From Sedimenticola hydrogenitrophicus (GTDB lineage: Bacteria > Pseudomonadota > Gammaproteobacteria > Chromatiales > Chromatiaceae): a stretch of DNA of 64,000 nucleotides. The translations under genes were made by a program, and so were the position numbers. The stretch spans positions 1 to 64,000 of the forward strand of contig NZ_JANIOA010000015.1 in assembly GCF_025175675.1 (NCBI RefSeq), given 5' to 3'. Within the stretch, counting starts at the first letter, position 1. Each line of letters starts with the position of its first letter. A model generated the notes under the pieces. It was not told the origin of the DNA. It saw only the letters and a list, made by a program, of their open reading frames with translations, and did not search any database. Of this stretch, positions 38,547 through 48,461 are shown in pieces.

Positions 38547-40513
38547 CCCCGAACGAGCTCGGACGCCGCCCCCTGCTGGCCCTCAGCCTGATCACCCTGT
38601 TGCTGGTGGCACCCCATTTTGCGCGCCTGGATCTGCGTATCAGCCTGGCGTTCATCGCCATCATCCTGCTGCGCCTGACCACCCTCTATCTGCCCCGGTT
38701 GCACCCCGGCCGCTGGCTGCTGCTGGGCATCACCCTGGCCGGGGCCGCGCTGATCTTTACCCTCTATCCCCTGCTGATGGGCCTGCCGGCCAAGGTCGCC
38801 CTGTTGGCGCTGATGCTGGGCCTGAAACTGATGGAGTGCCGCCGCCGTCGCGATCTCTATGTGGTGGTGTTTCTCGGCTACTTCACCCTGAGCACCCATT
38901 TCCTGTTTGACCAGGGGATGCTGCTGGTGGCCTATGTATGCGTCCTGGTGATCGGCCTCAGCGGCTTGCTGATCGAGGCCAGCCGCGCCACAAGCCGCCC
39001 GGGCTGGCCGCTGCACTCGCTGCGTTTTGCCGCTGGCCTGACCGCCCAAGCCCTGCCCATCATGCTGGTGCTGTTCTTTCTGTTTCCGCGCATTGAAGGC
39101 CCCCTGTGGAACCTGGGGGTGGACAACTCCATCGGCAAGACCGGGCTCAGCGACAGCATCACCCTGGGTAGCATCAGCCAGCTGATCCGCTCCCGGGCCG
39201 TCGCCTTCCGGGTCGATTTCGATCAGACGATACCGCCGCCGCGGCTGCGCTACTGGCGCGGCCCGGTGCTCTGGCATAGCGACGGCCGGCGCTGGAGCCG
39301 CGGCCGCCTGATGGAGCCGGGCCCCGTGACCTACCGCAGCGATGCGGATCCGGTAGGCTATCAGGTGACCCTGGAACCCTCGCCCAACGACTGGCTGTAT
39401 GCCCTGGACCTGCCGGAAACCCTGCCGGTCGGGGCAACCCTGTCGGCGGATTACCAGATCAGCGCCAAAAATGTCCGCAACCGACGCTACCGCTACGTCG
39501 CCAGCTCACGCCTGGCCTACCACACCGGCGCCTTGAGCGAGCGCCAGCGCCGTTTGGGATTGCAGCTGCCGGATACGATAACCCCGCGCATGCGCGCCTT
39601 GGTGGCCGGTTGGCGCGCCGGGACCGGCGGCGACGCGCAGCTGGTCAGCCGGGCACTGCAATTCTTCCGCAGCGAACCCTTCTACTACACCCTGAACCCG
39701 CCGTTGCTGGGGACCAATCCGGTCGATCAGTTTCTGTTCGACAGCCGGCGCGGCTTCTGCGAGCACTACGCCACCAGCTTCACCCTGTTGATGCGGCTGG
39801 CCGGTATCCCGGCGCGGGTGGTGACCGGTTACCAGGGCGGGCAGCGCAACCCCCTGGGCAACTACCTCATCGTGCGCCAGTCGGACGCCCACGCCTGGAG
39901 CGAGGTGTGGCTGGCGGAGAGCGGCTGGACCCGGATCGACCCGACCGCGGCCGTGGCCCCCGAGCGCATCGAACGCAGTTTCGAGTTCGACCTGGACGAG
40001 AACGCCGACCCGGGTGTTCCGGTGATCTTCGCATCGGCCGACAGCGATCTGCTGCGGGGCATGATGCAACAGTTCCGGCTGGGTCTGGATGCGGCCAACG
40101 CCTCCTGGCACCGCTGGATCCTCGGCTACTCCCGGCAACAGCAGCAAAGCCTGTTGCAGTTGCTCGGTTTCGGCTCGCTATCGGAGTTCAAACTGGCCTT
40201 GGCCATGGTGCTGGCCACCGCCGCGCTGCTGCCACTGCTGCTACTGCTGCTGCGCCGCCGCGACCGGATCCGGCCCGACCCGGTGCAGGGGGACTACGTG
40301 AAGTTCTGCCACCGCCTGGCGCGCCGCGGGCTGGTGCGCCAGCCCCACGAGGGACCGCGGGATTTCGCCCGCCGGGTGATCCGCCAGCGCCCGGACCTGC
40401 AGCGCCAGGTGAGCGCCATTGTGAATCTCTACATCGCGCTGCGTTATGGCCCATCGGATGACCCGCAACAGCGCCGCCGGCTGCACCAACTGGTACGCGG
40501 TTTCCGCGCCTGA
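38543..40513 (+). CDS. TgpA-like membrane transglutaminase (DUF3488 / transglutaminase-core / DUF4129)
   Basis: 656 residues. About six N-terminal membrane segments (DUF3488), then a periplasmic domain with the transglutaminase triad: Cys in RRGFCEHYATSFTLLMRLAG, His in SDAHAWSEVWL, Asp in RIDPTAAV. A further membrane helix (LALAMVLATAALLPLLLLLL, ~555-575) precedes a C-terminal cytoplasmic DUF4129-like tail. This is the architecture of Pseudomonas TgpA, which is essential there. It probably modifies or cross-links an envelope protein. It is last in the operon, and no clear terminator follows. Confidence 0.92.
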   Translation: MTPNELGRRPLLALSLITLLLVAPHFARLDLRISLAFIAIILLRLTTLYLPRLHPGRWLLLGITLAGAALIFTLYPLLMGLPAKVALLALMLGLKLMECRRRRDLYVVVFLGYFTLSTHFLFDQGMLLVAYVCVLVIGLSGLLIEASRATSRPGWPLHSLRFAAGLTAQALPIMLVLFFLFPRIEGPLWNLGVDNSIGKTGLSDSITLGSISQLIRSRAVAFRVDFDQTIPPPRLRYWRGPVLWHSDGRRWSRGRLMEPGPVTYRSDADPVGYQVTLEPSPNDWLYALDLPETLPVGATLSADYQISAKNVRNRRYRYVASSRLAYHTGALSERQRRLGLQLPDTITPRMRALVAGWRAGTGGDAQLVSRALQFFRSEPFYYTLNPPLLGTNPVDQFLFDSRRGFCEHYATSFTLLMRLAGIPARVVTGYQGGQRNPLGNYLIVRQSDAHAWSEVWLAESGWTRIDPTAAVAPERIERSFEFDLDENADPGVPVIFASADSDLLRGMMQQFRLGLDAANASWHRWILGYSRQQQQSLLQLLGFGSLSEFKLALAMVLATAALLPLLLLLLRRRDRIRPDPVQGDYVKFCHRLARRGLVRQPHEGPRDFARRVIRQRPDLQRQVSAIVNLYIALRYGPSDDPQQRRRLHQLVRGFRA

Positions 40514-40575
40514 GCCGGGGTCAGCTGGCACTCCATGGATGGTTTCTGCGATCCTGCGGCGGGCACGGCCCGCCC

Positions 40576-40923
40576 TATAACTCAAGTTTCGGAGTTCGTG
40601 GTATTTGTAGGTCGCGTTAGCCGAAGGCGTAACCCGACAGACCGAGTGTATGCGTCGAATTATGCTGCGCTAATGCGGCCTACGGTTCATCCACCCTTCT
40701 GCAGCAGGCGCGTAGGGTGGGCACGTCGTCTGTGCCCACGCTGTCATCTATGCAGCTACAACCGCGTGGGCACAAAAAGCGTGCCCACCCTACAGGGCTG
40801 ATACTAAGCTGGGCGGTTCTTCGCGTGCTTTGCGTCCTTCGCGGTTACATCCTTGTACCACTTCTCACCCTGGGAATTCAGCGATTCCGGCTTTGTGAAA
40901 TGAACTCCGAAACTTGAGTTATA
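40576..40923. mobile_element. MITE-like element with 22-bp perfect terminal inverted repeats
   Basis: The sequence TATAACTCAAGTTTCGGAGT(TC) at 40576-40597 recurs as its exact complement at 40902-40923, bounding 348 bases with no gene. Nested inside are a GTCGCGTTAG/CTAACGCGAC-like hairpin (40611-40639) and a GTAGGGTGGGCACG palindrome (40712-40793). No clear target-site duplication is visible. A related end occurs at 53788-53807. It looks like a non-autonomous mobile element. Confidence 0.65.
40712..40793. repeat. GTAGGGTGGG-type palindromic element (copy 4)
   Basis: GTAGGGTGGGCACG (40712-40725) and CGTGCCCACCCTAC (40780-40793) are perfect 14-bp arms, with inner GTGCCCACG and CGTGGGCAC arms. 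It lies inside the MITE-like element and belongs with the copies at 10589, 14312 and 25188. Confidence 0.7.
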
Positions 40924-40948
40924 CGCTGACCGAAAGTTGGGACAATGC

Positions 40949-41527
40949 CTACCAGTTCTCGCCCAGCAACTCGAAATGGGCCTGGGGATGGAGGCAGGCG
41001 GGGCAGACATTGGGTGCCGCCTCGGCCTCGTGCAGATAGCCGCAGTTGCGACAGCGCCAGACCACCTTGCCGTTACGTTTGAACACCAGACCCGCCTCCA
41101 GGTTATCGGCCAGGGTCCGGTACTGCTTGTGGTGCTGCTTCTCGGCGATGCTGATCGCCTCGAACGCCGCCGCCACCTGCCTGAAGCCCTCTTCCCGGGC
41201 GACCCGGGCAAACTCCGGATACATCGAGGTCCACTCGTGCTCCTCACCGGCGGCGGCGTGGCGCAGATTCTCCAGGGTGCTACCGATCAGGCCGGCGGGG
41301 AAGGTCTCGGTGATCTGCACCTCGCCACCCTCAAGGAACTTGAAAAAGCGCTTGGCGTGCTCCTTCTCCTGGTTGGCGGTCTCTTCGAAGATAGCGGCGA
41401 TCTGCACCAGCCCCTCGTTGCGCGCCGCGCCGGCAAAATAGCTGTAGCGGTTGCGCGCCTGGGATTCGCCGGCAAAGGCGGTGAGCAGGTTTTTCTCGGT
41501 TTGCGATCCGCGAATACTCTTGTTCAT
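40949..41527 (-). CDS. rbr: Rubrerythrin
   Basis: 192 residues. The ferritin-like diiron domain has two ExxH motifs (E54-H57 and E129-H132) with ESQARNRYSYFAG at the start. The C-terminal rubredoxin-like domain binds one iron through CRNC (159-162) and CPAC (175-178). Rubrerythrins reduce hydrogen peroxide, mostly in anaerobes and microaerophiles, which hints at a low-oxygen lifestyle. A GGGAG site precedes the ATG. It stands alone between the MITE-like repeat and the EamA transporter gene. Confidence 0.96.
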   Translation of the reverse strand: MNKSIRGSQTEKNLLTAFAGESQARNRYSYFAGAARNEGLVQIAAIFEETANQEKEHAKRFFKFLEGGEVQITETFPAGLIGSTLENLRHAAAGEEHEWTSMYPEFARVAREEGFRQVAAAFEAISIAEKQHHKQYRTLADNLEAGLVFKRNGKVVWRCRNCGYLHEAEAAPNVCPACLHPQAHFELLGENW

Positions 41528-41568
41528 GATACGACTCCCTGTGAAACCCTGATTTTTCTGTGTTCATT

Positions 41569-42552
41569 CTAGCGTGATTGCCTCAGGGAATACCACTTGG
41601 AGACATAGGTGGCGAGCAGGATGGCGACGAAGATGGTGGTCATGCCGATCACATGGTAGGAGCGGAACGCCTCGCCCAGAAAGATCACCGCCAGCAGGCT
41701 GGCGAAAACCGAGATCAGGTTGGTGAACAGACCGGCCTGGTTGGCCCCACCGAGCAGTACCGCCTTGTTCCAGAAGTAGTAGGAGAGCAGCGAGGGGAAG
41801 ATCGCCACGTAGCCGAGGATCAGGGCGGTGTCGGTATTCAGGGTGAAGGTCTCGCGGCTGCTGATGTCCCAGAGGTAGAAGGGCAGGATGCCGATGCTAC
41901 CGATAAAGATGAGCAACAGCAGCAGCCCCAGCTTGTCCAGTTCGCGCGGCAGTTTGCGCATCAGCACCGAGTAGATGGCGAAGCCGAACACCGCCGTCAG
42001 CATCAGCAGGTCGCCCGGATTCAACTGCAGGCCGGTCAACACCTGCAGCTGACCGCGGGCGACCACCCAGCCGACCCCCAGCAGCGCCAGCAGCAGACCC
42101 AACTTCTGCAGCCAGTTGGCGCGCTCCTGCCCCAGCAGCCAGGTGAGCAGGAACACCTCCAGCGGCATGGTGGCGCTCACCACCCCCACATTGATGGCGC
42201 TGGTCCACTGCAGCGCCACGTACTGCAGCGAGTTGTAGAGGGAGACGCTGAGCAGGGCGAGAAACAGCAGCAGCCAGCGGTGCCGGCGATAGTAGCCCAG
42301 ATCGCGCAGACAGGGACGCCAGGCGAAGGGGAGCAGGATCACAAACGCCAGCACCCAGCGCCAGAAGGAGAGTTCGATCCCCGACATGTAGTTGAGGGCG
42401 AGCTTGCCGACCACGGCATTGCCGCCCCAGAACAGGGTGGCCAGCACCAGCAGCACCGCCGGCAGCTCAAACCAGTGCCGCGCCCGCGATCGGGGCGCTC
42501 CGGTGGGTAGCCCGGTCACCGGTGCACCCGGGATCGCCCGGACATCATGCAA
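41569..42552 (-). CDS. EamA-family (drug/metabolite transporter superfamily) permease
   Basis: 327 residues with about ten membrane helices in two EamA repeats: VLATLFWGGNAVVGKLALNY in the first, MLTAVFGFAIYSVLMRKLPREL starting the second. The C-terminal end has LSVFASLLAVIFLGEAFRSYHVIG, a typical EamA motif. It transports an unidentified metabolite. The ~30 residues before the first helix are poorly conserved in character, so the true start may lie a little inside. It follows the dehydrogenase-like gene by 15 bases and may be its operon partner. Confidence 0.9.
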   Translation of the reverse strand: MHDVRAIPGAPVTGLPTGAPRSRARHWFELPAVLLVLATLFWGGNAVVGKLALNYMSGIELSFWRWVLAFVILLPFAWRPCLRDLGYYRRHRWLLLFLALLSVSLYNSLQYVALQWTSAINVGVVSATMPLEVFLLTWLLGQERANWLQKLGLLLALLGVGWVVARGQLQVLTGLQLNPGDLLMLTAVFGFAIYSVLMRKLPRELDKLGLLLLLIFIGSIGILPFYLWDISSRETFTLNTDTALILGYVAIFPSLLSYYFWNKAVLLGGANQAGLFTNLISVFASLLAVIFLGEAFRSYHVIGMTTIFVAILLATYVSKWYSLRQSR

Positions 42553-42567
42553 TCGTCCAGGGCGGAA

Positions 42568-43677
42568 TCACGGCAGGCGGGACTCGAAATGGTCGATCGT
42601 GACCTCGAGCAGGGCCGAGTCGCGGATCCTCTCCGGCAGCGAGGCGACACAGGCGGTAATCACCGCATCCGCATCCGCGCCGAACGCTCCCCTTTCCTCC
42701 ATGAAGCGATCCAGCGCCGCGCTGCCGCTGCGGATCATCTCACGCGCCACGGCATGGGTGGCCAGGGTCTGCCCGGGATACCGCTGCAACAGGTAGGAGA
42801 AGATAAAGGCGGTGTTGGTCATGGCCTGGATGGAGATCCGCGGCAGACCCGCCGCCAGCGCCAGGCGGGCGGCGTAGACCGCGTCCACTACCGCATGATG
42901 AATACCGAAACCCTGCTCCCAGTTGTCCGCGGCGATGCCCTTGCTGAGGGCCAGGTCCCACTGCCGGGTGCCGCCGGCGCCGCCGTTGAGAAACCCGAGG
43001 TAGTCGTACTGTTCGTCGCCTCCCAGTCGGCCCTGGTTGAAGCAGTCGGCATGGATGGCGGCGGCGGTGGCGATGCCGTTCAGGCCATTGAACACCATGT
43101 GGTGGCCAATCAGCTTGGTGATGGCGCCGGCCGCGGGTGAACCGCCGAAGTAGCGGGGATGGCCCAGGCGTTGCAGCAGGGGCAGCAGCCGCTGGTACAG
43201 CGCCTCGTCACCGCTGGCCAGGATCAGCATCCCCTTGGGATCCGCCCCGCCCAGCTGGGCGCCCAGCGGGCCGCCGGTCAGGGGGTAGTTGACGTAGTCC
43301 ACCTGCTGACCGGCACAGAAGGTGGTAGCCGCCTCGGCAAAGTCGGGACTGACGGTGGAGAGGTGCAGGATGAAGGGGCGGGCGGACGACTCGGCGCGCA
43401 GGCGGCCGGCCAACTCGCCGATAATCGCCACGTCGTCACCGTTCTTGCCGGCGCAGACCACCACCCCGTCCAGGTCCCCGCTGCCCACTGTTTGTTGCAG
43501 GGTCGGCACCAGGTCCGCGCCGTGCGCCCGCCAGTCCGCCCGGTACTGCTCCCGGGTGCCGCCCTGGCTGCCGCGATCCTGTACCCGCAGCACCCGCGCC
43601 GGGCCGTCCGCCGCAAGATGCACGGCGGCCGGTCCGGCCATCATTCCCAGTCCGCCTACATAAGCAAGTTTCAACAT
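42568..43677 (-). CDS. 3-hydroxyisobutyrate / 6-phosphogluconate dehydrogenase-like NAD(P)-binding protein
   Basis: 369 residues from ATG 43677, preceded by GGAG; the frame opens 8 codons earlier. The N-terminus LKLAYVGGLGMMAGPAAVHLA is a Rossmann dinucleotide site. NYPLTGGPLGAQ matches the (D/N)xPVSGG substrate loop, and GAITKLIGHHMVF matches the catalytic helix with its lysine, though the usual Asn pair is replaced by two His. It is probably an oxidoreductase of an unknown hydroxyacid, or a relative with altered chemistry. It is co-directional with the EamA gene, which may move its substrate. Confidence 0.8.
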   Translation of the reverse strand: MLKLAYVGGLGMMAGPAAVHLAADGPARVLRVQDRGSQGGTREQYRADWRAHGADLVPTLQQTVGSGDLDGVVVCAGKNGDDVAIIGELAGRLRAESSARPFILHLSTVSPDFAEAATTFCAGQQVDYVNYPLTGGPLGAQLGGADPKGMLILASGDEALYQRLLPLLQRLGHPRYFGGSPAAGAITKLIGHHMVFNGLNGIATAAAIHADCFNQGRLGGDEQYDYLGFLNGGAGGTRQWDLALSKGIAADNWEQGFGIHHAVVDAVYAARLALAAGLPRISIQAMTNTAFIFSYLLQRYPGQTLATHAVAREMIRSGSAALDRFMEERGAFGADADAVITACVASLPERIRDSALLEVTIDHFESRLP

Positions 43678-43837
43678 GATCTCCGTCCTGTTCTGGTGCA
43701 ATATCGTGACCCATCTTAGCAGATCACGATTCCGCTTATCCGCTACAGATGCAGGGGTATCCGCCGGTTTGCATCGTCTGGAGTTTCCCCGCTAGAGTAG
43801 GGCATCGAAGAGACACCACCGGATCCCGCCTTAGCTG

Positions 43838-44686
43838 ATGAACAAAATACTCAACGGTCTGCTGCTGGCCCTGCTGCTGATCGGCTTGCTGGGCTGTGGT
43901 TGGAAGATCTGGGAACAGGCGAACGCCTATGAACGGCAGACCTTGGCGATCATCCAGCAACTGCAGGCCACCAGCCAGATGGAGACCAGCGGCCGCCAGC
44001 TGCTGGAGGCGTTGAGTTTCGGTCTCTATGACGGCTACAGCCAACAGCTGGCGGATCTCAACCGGCAGAAGGCGCTGCAGGCCGCCTACCGGGCGTCGGT
44101 GAATCAGCTGACGGCACTGTTTTTGCTCAATGCCACTTTACTGCTGCTGGTCTCCTGGTTGCCCCGGCGCCGCTCCGGCGATCTCGGCTATGCCATGCTC
44201 ACCGTGGGTATCATCGCCCTGGCGGTCGGCCTGACCACACCGATTCTCTCGGTGGAGGTGAGTAAGACGCTGCCGGTGCTGGGTGAAACCGTGTTGCAGT
44301 TTCAGTCCAAGGGCATACTCACCACCATCACCGGGCTCTGGAGCAACGGCAATCTCTGGCTGGCGCTGCTGCTGACGCTGTTCAGCGTGGTACTGCCGCT
44401 GCTGAAAACCGGGGTCGCCTGGCTGACCCTGTTCAGCCGTACCCATCACCTCTCCCTGCGTGGCCTGCACCTGAGCCATCACCTGGGCAAGTGGTCCATG
44501 GCGGATGTCTTTGTGGTGGCCATCCTGGTGGCCTTCTTTTCCAACAATGGCGGCGGACTGACCCAGGCCGAGGTACAGGCCGGACTCTGGTTCTTCGCTC
44601 TCTATGTGGTGCTTTCGCTGTCCGGTTCGCAGCTGATCAGCCGGCAACTCAGGCAGCTGCAGCTGGCGAATGCCTTGCCTACCTAA
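43838..44686 (+). CDS. Paraquat-inducible protein A (PqiA)-like membrane protein
   Basis: 282 residues. One N-terminal membrane segment (NGLLLALLLIGLLGCGWKIW) precedes a helical stretch of ~70 residues. Four further segments follow in a PqiA domain with TTPILSVEVSKTLPVLGETVLQFQSKGI and the motif HHLGKWSMADVFVVAILVAF. The N-terminal part differs from PqiA, which has two repeats and zinc ribbons; here there is one repeat and no CxxC. The role may be lipid or membrane homeostasis. Its stop overlaps the end of the convergent NERD gene. Confidence 0.82.
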   Translation: MNKILNGLLLALLLIGLLGCGWKIWEQANAYERQTLAIIQQLQATSQMETSGRQLLEALSFGLYDGYSQQLADLNRQKALQAAYRASVNQLTALFLLNATLLLLVSWLPRRRSGDLGYAMLTVGIIALAVGLTTPILSVEVSKTLPVLGETVLQFQSKGILTTITGLWSNGNLWLALLLTLFSVVLPLLKTGVAWLTLFSRTHHLSLRGLHLSHHLGKWSMADVFVVAILVAFFSNNGGGLTQAEVQAGLWFFALYVVLSLSGSQLISRQLRQLQLANALPT

Positions 44687-45252
44687 CCGAAACTGAGCAT
44701 CCCGGCCTTCACCAGCAGCAGTTCCCAGGCGGTTTCAAAACGGGGCGGGACCACCTGCTTGCGCCGCTGTCTCGGCAGGTCGTGCAACAGGCAGGCACCG
44801 TCCGGTTTATCCTTGGGGAAGGTGCAATTGCCGGCAAACAGCACGATCCCGCTCACCGGGATATTGGGTACCAGGGATCTGACCGTGGCACAGATCAGCT
44901 GCAGTTCATGCAGCGGATTGGTAAAGCGGTTTGAGGCGCCGCACCATACCTGGGTCCACTGGTCGGTATCCTTGCCGCCGAAGATATTGCCCTCGTACCA
45001 GTTGACCGTGACCAGCAGGATGCCCTTGTGGGTCAACACCACATAGTCCGCCACCAGCACGCCATCGATGCCGTCCGGCAGCAGCAGATCGTGGTGTACC
45101 TTGGGTCCCAGGCGGCGGATGGCCTGGCCGAGCCGGTGCTGTTTCAGGAAGGCGGCGAGGCGGCGGCGGAACAGGATGGCGGGCAACAGCAGGGCCATCG
45201 TCGACAGGGCCGCAACCAGCCACGGTATTTGCTCGGGAGTGAGGGAGAACAT
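44683..45252 (-). CDS. NERD (nuclease-related) domain membrane-anchored protein
   Basis: 189 residues. One N-terminal helix (WLVAALSTMALLLPAILF) anchors a NERD domain with HHDLLLPDGIDGVLVADYVVLTHKGILLVTVNWYEG and a Gln/Trp-containing strand (DTDQWTQVW). NERD domains resemble restriction-type nucleases, but their activity in such short proteins is not shown. The usual D-ExK-like residues are partly present (the D of DGVLVADYVVL, and VTVN in place of VEVK), so catalysis is doubtful. It is tail-to-tail with the PqiA-like gene, overlapping by 4 bases. Confidence 0.8.
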   Translation of the reverse strand: MFSLTPEQIPWLVAALSTMALLLPAILFRRRLAAFLKQHRLGQAIRRLGPKVHHDLLLPDGIDGVLVADYVVLTHKGILLVTVNWYEGNIFGGKDTDQWTQVWCGASNRFTNPLHELQLICATVRSLVPNIPVSGIVLFAGNCTFPKDKPDGACLLHDLPRQRRKQVVPPRFETAWELLLVKAGMLSFG

Positions 45253-45376
45253 GGGTGATTAAAATGCCTATCCAGGGTACTTCATCAACTTACGCATCCG
45301 CAGGATGCCTGATCCGCCAGGCGCAAAGTTTGGCCAACAAGCGCCATCAGGACAACCTTTTTCTGCGCTTTTGTGA

Positions 45377-45397
45377 CCCCGTCCGATAAGGACGGGG
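45377..45397. terminator. Hairpin at the end of mnmE, possible terminator
   Basis: CCCCGTCC (45377-45384), loop GATAA, GGACGGGG (45390-45397): perfect 8-bp stem starting 4 bases beyond the mnmE stop. The minus-strand T-run is absent, so termination strength is uncertain. Confidence 0.45.
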
Positions 45398-45400
45398 CGA

Positions 45401-46747
45401 TTATTTACCGATGCAGAAACTGCTGAAGATCTGCCCCAGCAGATCATCGGCACTGAACTCGCCGGTTATCTCACTCAATGCCTGCTGCGCCTGGCGCAGA
45501 TCCTCCGCCAGCAACTCGCCGGAGCCTTGCCCCTGCAGTGCAGCCTGACCGGTGAGTAGGTGCTCACTCGCGCGTTGAATGGCATCCAGATGCCGGCGCC
45601 GGGCGATAAATTCACCCTCCTGTCCGCTACTGAAGCCCATGCACTGTTTCAGATGCTCCCGCAGCAGGTCGATGCCTTCGCCGGTCTTGGCCGACAGGGC
45701 GATCTCGGTAACGTCCGCGCTCTCCCGGAGTCTTGCCGGGGTGTTGCTCTGATCGATCTTGTTGCGGATGAAGGTGACCGGTATCGCCGCCGGCAGCAGG
45801 CTGCTGTCGAACGCCCGGTGCCGGGGATCCAGCTGGTCATCGAAGATCCAGAGGATGCGATCCGCCCGGGCGATCTCCGCCCGGGCGCGGCGGATCCCCT
45901 CCAGCTCCACCGCGTCGTTGCTCTCGCGCAGGCCGGCGGTATCGATCAGGTGCAGCGGCATGCCGTCGATCTGGATCTGCTCGCGCAGCAGGTCCCGGGT
46001 GGTGCCGGGAATATCGGTGACAATGGCCGATTCGCGCCCGGCCAGGCTGTTCAGCAGACTCGATTTGCCCGCATTGGGCAGGCCGGCGATCACCAGGGTC
46101 ATACCGTCGCGCATCAGCCGTCCCAGCCGGGCGCTCTGTTGCACGGCGCCGACGGCGGCGATGATCTCCGCCAGGTCCCCGGCCACCTTGCCGTCGGAGA
46201 GAAAATCGATCTCCTCTTCCGGAAAATCGATCGCCGCCTCCACATACATGCGCAGCAAGATCAGCTGCTCCACCAGCTGATGAATGCGCCTGGAGAACTC
46301 GCCCTCCAGGGAGCGCACCGCCAGCCGGGCGGCGGCGGCCGTGCCACTCTCGATCAGATCGGCGATCGCCTCGGCCTGGGTCAGGTCCAGCTTGCCGTTG
46401 AGGAAGGCACGCTGGCTGAACTCGCCCGGACGGGCCAGCCGCACCCCGCACTCCAGGACACTCTGCAGCAGCAGATCCAGCACCACCGGACCGCCGTGGC
46501 CCTGCAGCTCCAGCACATCTTCACCGGTAAAGGAGTGGGGGCCGGGAAAGAACAGCACCAGGCCTTCATCCAGCACCTCTCCCCCGGCATTACGAAAGCG
46601 GGCAAAGCGGGCGAGGCGTGGCTCCGGTAGGGCGCCGGTGAGGGTTCGGGCGACCGTGGCCGCCTGACTTCCGGAGATGCGGATGATGCCGACCCCGCCC
46701 ATTCCGGGCGGGGTGGCAACCGCGGCTATGGATTCCTGTGCAACCAC
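45401..46747 (-). CDS. mnmE: tRNA modification GTPase MnmE
   Basis: 448 residues from a GTG at 46747. That start gives [26 protein letters not shown], the family N-terminus; the frame itself runs on into yidC. The TrmE N-terminal folate-binding domain is followed by a helical part and a G domain (G1 [10 protein letters not shown]3 DTAGLRE, NKID). The C-terminus is FCIGK, the conserved Cys motif. With MnmG it makes cmnm5U34 in tRNA. It is 14 bases beyond the yidC stop and ends the rpmH-rnpA-yidC-mnmE cluster. Confidence 0.95.
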   Translation of the reverse strand: MVAQESIAAVATPPGMGGVGIIRISGSQAATVARTLTGALPEPRLARFARFRNAGGEVLDEGLVLFFPGPHSFTGEDVLELQGHGGPVVLDLLLQSVLECGVRLARPGEFSQRAFLNGKLDLTQAEAIADLIESGTAAAARLAVRSLEGEFSRRIHQLVEQLILLRMYVEAAIDFPEEEIDFLSDGKVAGDLAEIIAAVGAVQQSARLGRLMRDGMTLVIAGLPNAGKSSLLNSLAGRESAIVTDIPGTTRDLLREQIQIDGMPLHLIDTAGLRESNDAVELEGIRRARAEIARADRILWIFDDQLDPRHRAFDSSLLPAAIPVTFIRNKIDQSNTPARLRESADVTEIALSAKTGEGIDLLREHLKQCMGFSSGQEGEFIARRRHLDAIQRASEHLLTGQAALQGQGSGELLAEDLRQAQQALSEITGEFSADDLLGQIFSSFCIGK

Positions 46748-46760
46748 AGGGCTGGCTGGA

Positions 46761-48461
46761 TCAGGCCCTGGCGGCGGCATTCTCGATCTGGCGGGTGATG
46801 TGCCACTGCTGGGCAATGGACAGCACGTTGTTAGTCACCCAGTAGAGCACCAGACCCGAGGGGAAGAAGGCGAAGAAGACGGTGAACACCACCGGCAGGG
46901 CCATCATGATCTTGGCCTGCATGGGATCCGGCGGCGCCGGATTCAACTTTTGCTGGATAAACATGGAGATACCCATGATCAGCGGCAGCACGAAGTAGGG
47001 ATCCTTGGTGGAGAGATCCTGGATCCAGAAAATAAATGGTGCCTGACGCAGTTCCACGCTCTCCAGCAGCACCCAGTAGAGGGAGATGAAGACCGGGATC
47101 TGCACCACGATCGGCAGACAGCCGCCCAGCGGATTTATCTTCTCCTTCTTGTACAGCTCCATCATGGCGGCGTTGAGTCGCGTTTTATCCTCGCCGAATC
47201 GATCCTTCAAGGCCTGGATGCGCGGTGTCATCCGGCGCATGTTGGCCATGGATTTGTAGCTGGCCTCGGAGAGTTTGTAGAACAGTACCTTGATCAGCAG
47301 GGTCAGCAGGATGATGGCCACACCCCAGTTGACTACCACACCTTGAATCTGCTTGAGCAGCCAGAAGATCGGCTGCGCGATCACCGTCAGCCAGCCGTAA
47401 TCGACGGTGAGATCGAGCCCCGTAGAGATCGCCTTCAGCTCATCCTGCAGCTTGGGGCTGGCGACAAAGCCGCTGCTGAAGGTATGGCTGGTGCCTTTAT
47501 CGACCGTCAGCGCCGGGGTGTAGGCGCCCAGCACATAGCGTTCGCCGGGGAGCACATTGGTGTAGAAGGTGCCGGTCTGATCCGCCGGCGGTATCCAGGC
47601 GCCGACAAAATAGTGCTGCAGCATGGCGATCCAGCCGCCCTTCACCTCGCGCGAGAGTTTGGACTCCTGCATATCATCAAAGTCGATCTTTTCGTACTTC
47701 TTCTCTCCACTGTAGATGGCACCGCCGGTGTAGGTGTAGAGCACCTTGGAGGCGGCGCTGTCATCCACCGCAGGGGTGCGCATCAACTGGCGATACTCGC
47801 GGCCGACCCAGGGTTGGCCGGAACCGTTTTCAACAATATGTTGAACCGTCACCAGGTAGCTGCCACGCTGGTAATTGAAGCGTTTGGTGACCTTGACCCC
47901 CTCCGGGCTGGTCCAGTAGAGATCCACACTCAGCTGGTCCGCGCCACTCTCCAACCGATAGCTGTGACTGTTGACCCGATAGGGGGTCTCATGACTGGGC
48001 GCGGCGCTGCCCTCGCCGGCAATCAGGCCAGACTGGGCGACGAACAGGTTGGGTATCTCCGGTTTCATCAACTGGAAGCTGTTTTCCTGGTCCCCCAGCG
48101 AGGCGGGATACTCGTTCAGGAACACCTTCAGCACATTGCCGCCGACGGTGCCGATCTCCATGGTGTAGAGATCGGTCCTGACGGTGACGCTGGCGGCGGT
48201 GGGCTGGCTTTCCGCCCCTGCCATGGGCAGCGCAGAATCGGCCGTGATCAAGGGGACGGCGGAGGGTTGCCCGTTGGCAGCGGGCGTCGGTGCCGATGGG
48301 ATCGCCCTGGGAACGGACGTCGTGGTGCCGGCCTTGTCGCTGCTCATCTCGGTAGGGGCGGCCGTTTGCGGCTTGCCGCCGTAGTCCTTATCCCACGCCT
48401 GCCAGAGCATCATCAGGATGAAGGCCAGGGCGAAAAACAGTATCAGGCGAAGGTTATCCAT
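46761..48461 (-). CDS. yidC: Membrane protein insertase YidC
   Basis: 566 residues. The N-terminal helix ([20 protein letters not shown]) and a large periplasmic domain (~60-340) precede the five-helix insertase core. The core shows [20 protein letters not shown], the cytoplasmic hairpin [38 protein letters not shown] and the C-terminal [14 protein letters not shown]. It inserts proteins such as AtpE and helps SecYEG. rnpA lies upstream, with no yidD gene in the 98-base gap. Confidence 0.97.
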   Translation of the reverse strand: MDNLRLILFFALAFILMMLWQAWDKDYGGKPQTAAPTEMSSDKAGTTTSVPRAIPSAPTPAANGQPSAVPLITADSALPMAGAESQPTAASVTVRTDLYTMEIGTVGGNVLKVFLNEYPASLGDQENSFQLMKPEIPNLFVAQSGLIAGEGSAAPSHETPYRVNSHSYRLESGADQLSVDLYWTSPEGVKVTKRFNYQRGSYLVTVQHIVENGSGQPWVGREYRQLMRTPAVDDSAASKVLYTYTGGAIYSGEKKYEKIDFDDMQESKLSREVKGGWIAMLQHYFVGAWIPPADQTGTFYTNVLPGERYVLGAYTPALTVDKGTSHTFSSGFVASPKLQDELKAISTGLDLTVDYGWLTVIAQPIFWLLKQIQGVVVNWGVAIILLTLLIKVLFYKLSEASYKSMANMRRMTPRIQALKDRFGEDKTRLNAAMMELYKKEKINPLGGCLPIVVQIPVFISLYWVLLESVELRQAPFIFWIQDLSTKDPYFVLPLIMGISMFIQQKLNPAPPDPMQAKIMMALPVVFTVFFAFFPSGLVLYWVTNNVLSIAQQWHITRQIENAAARA

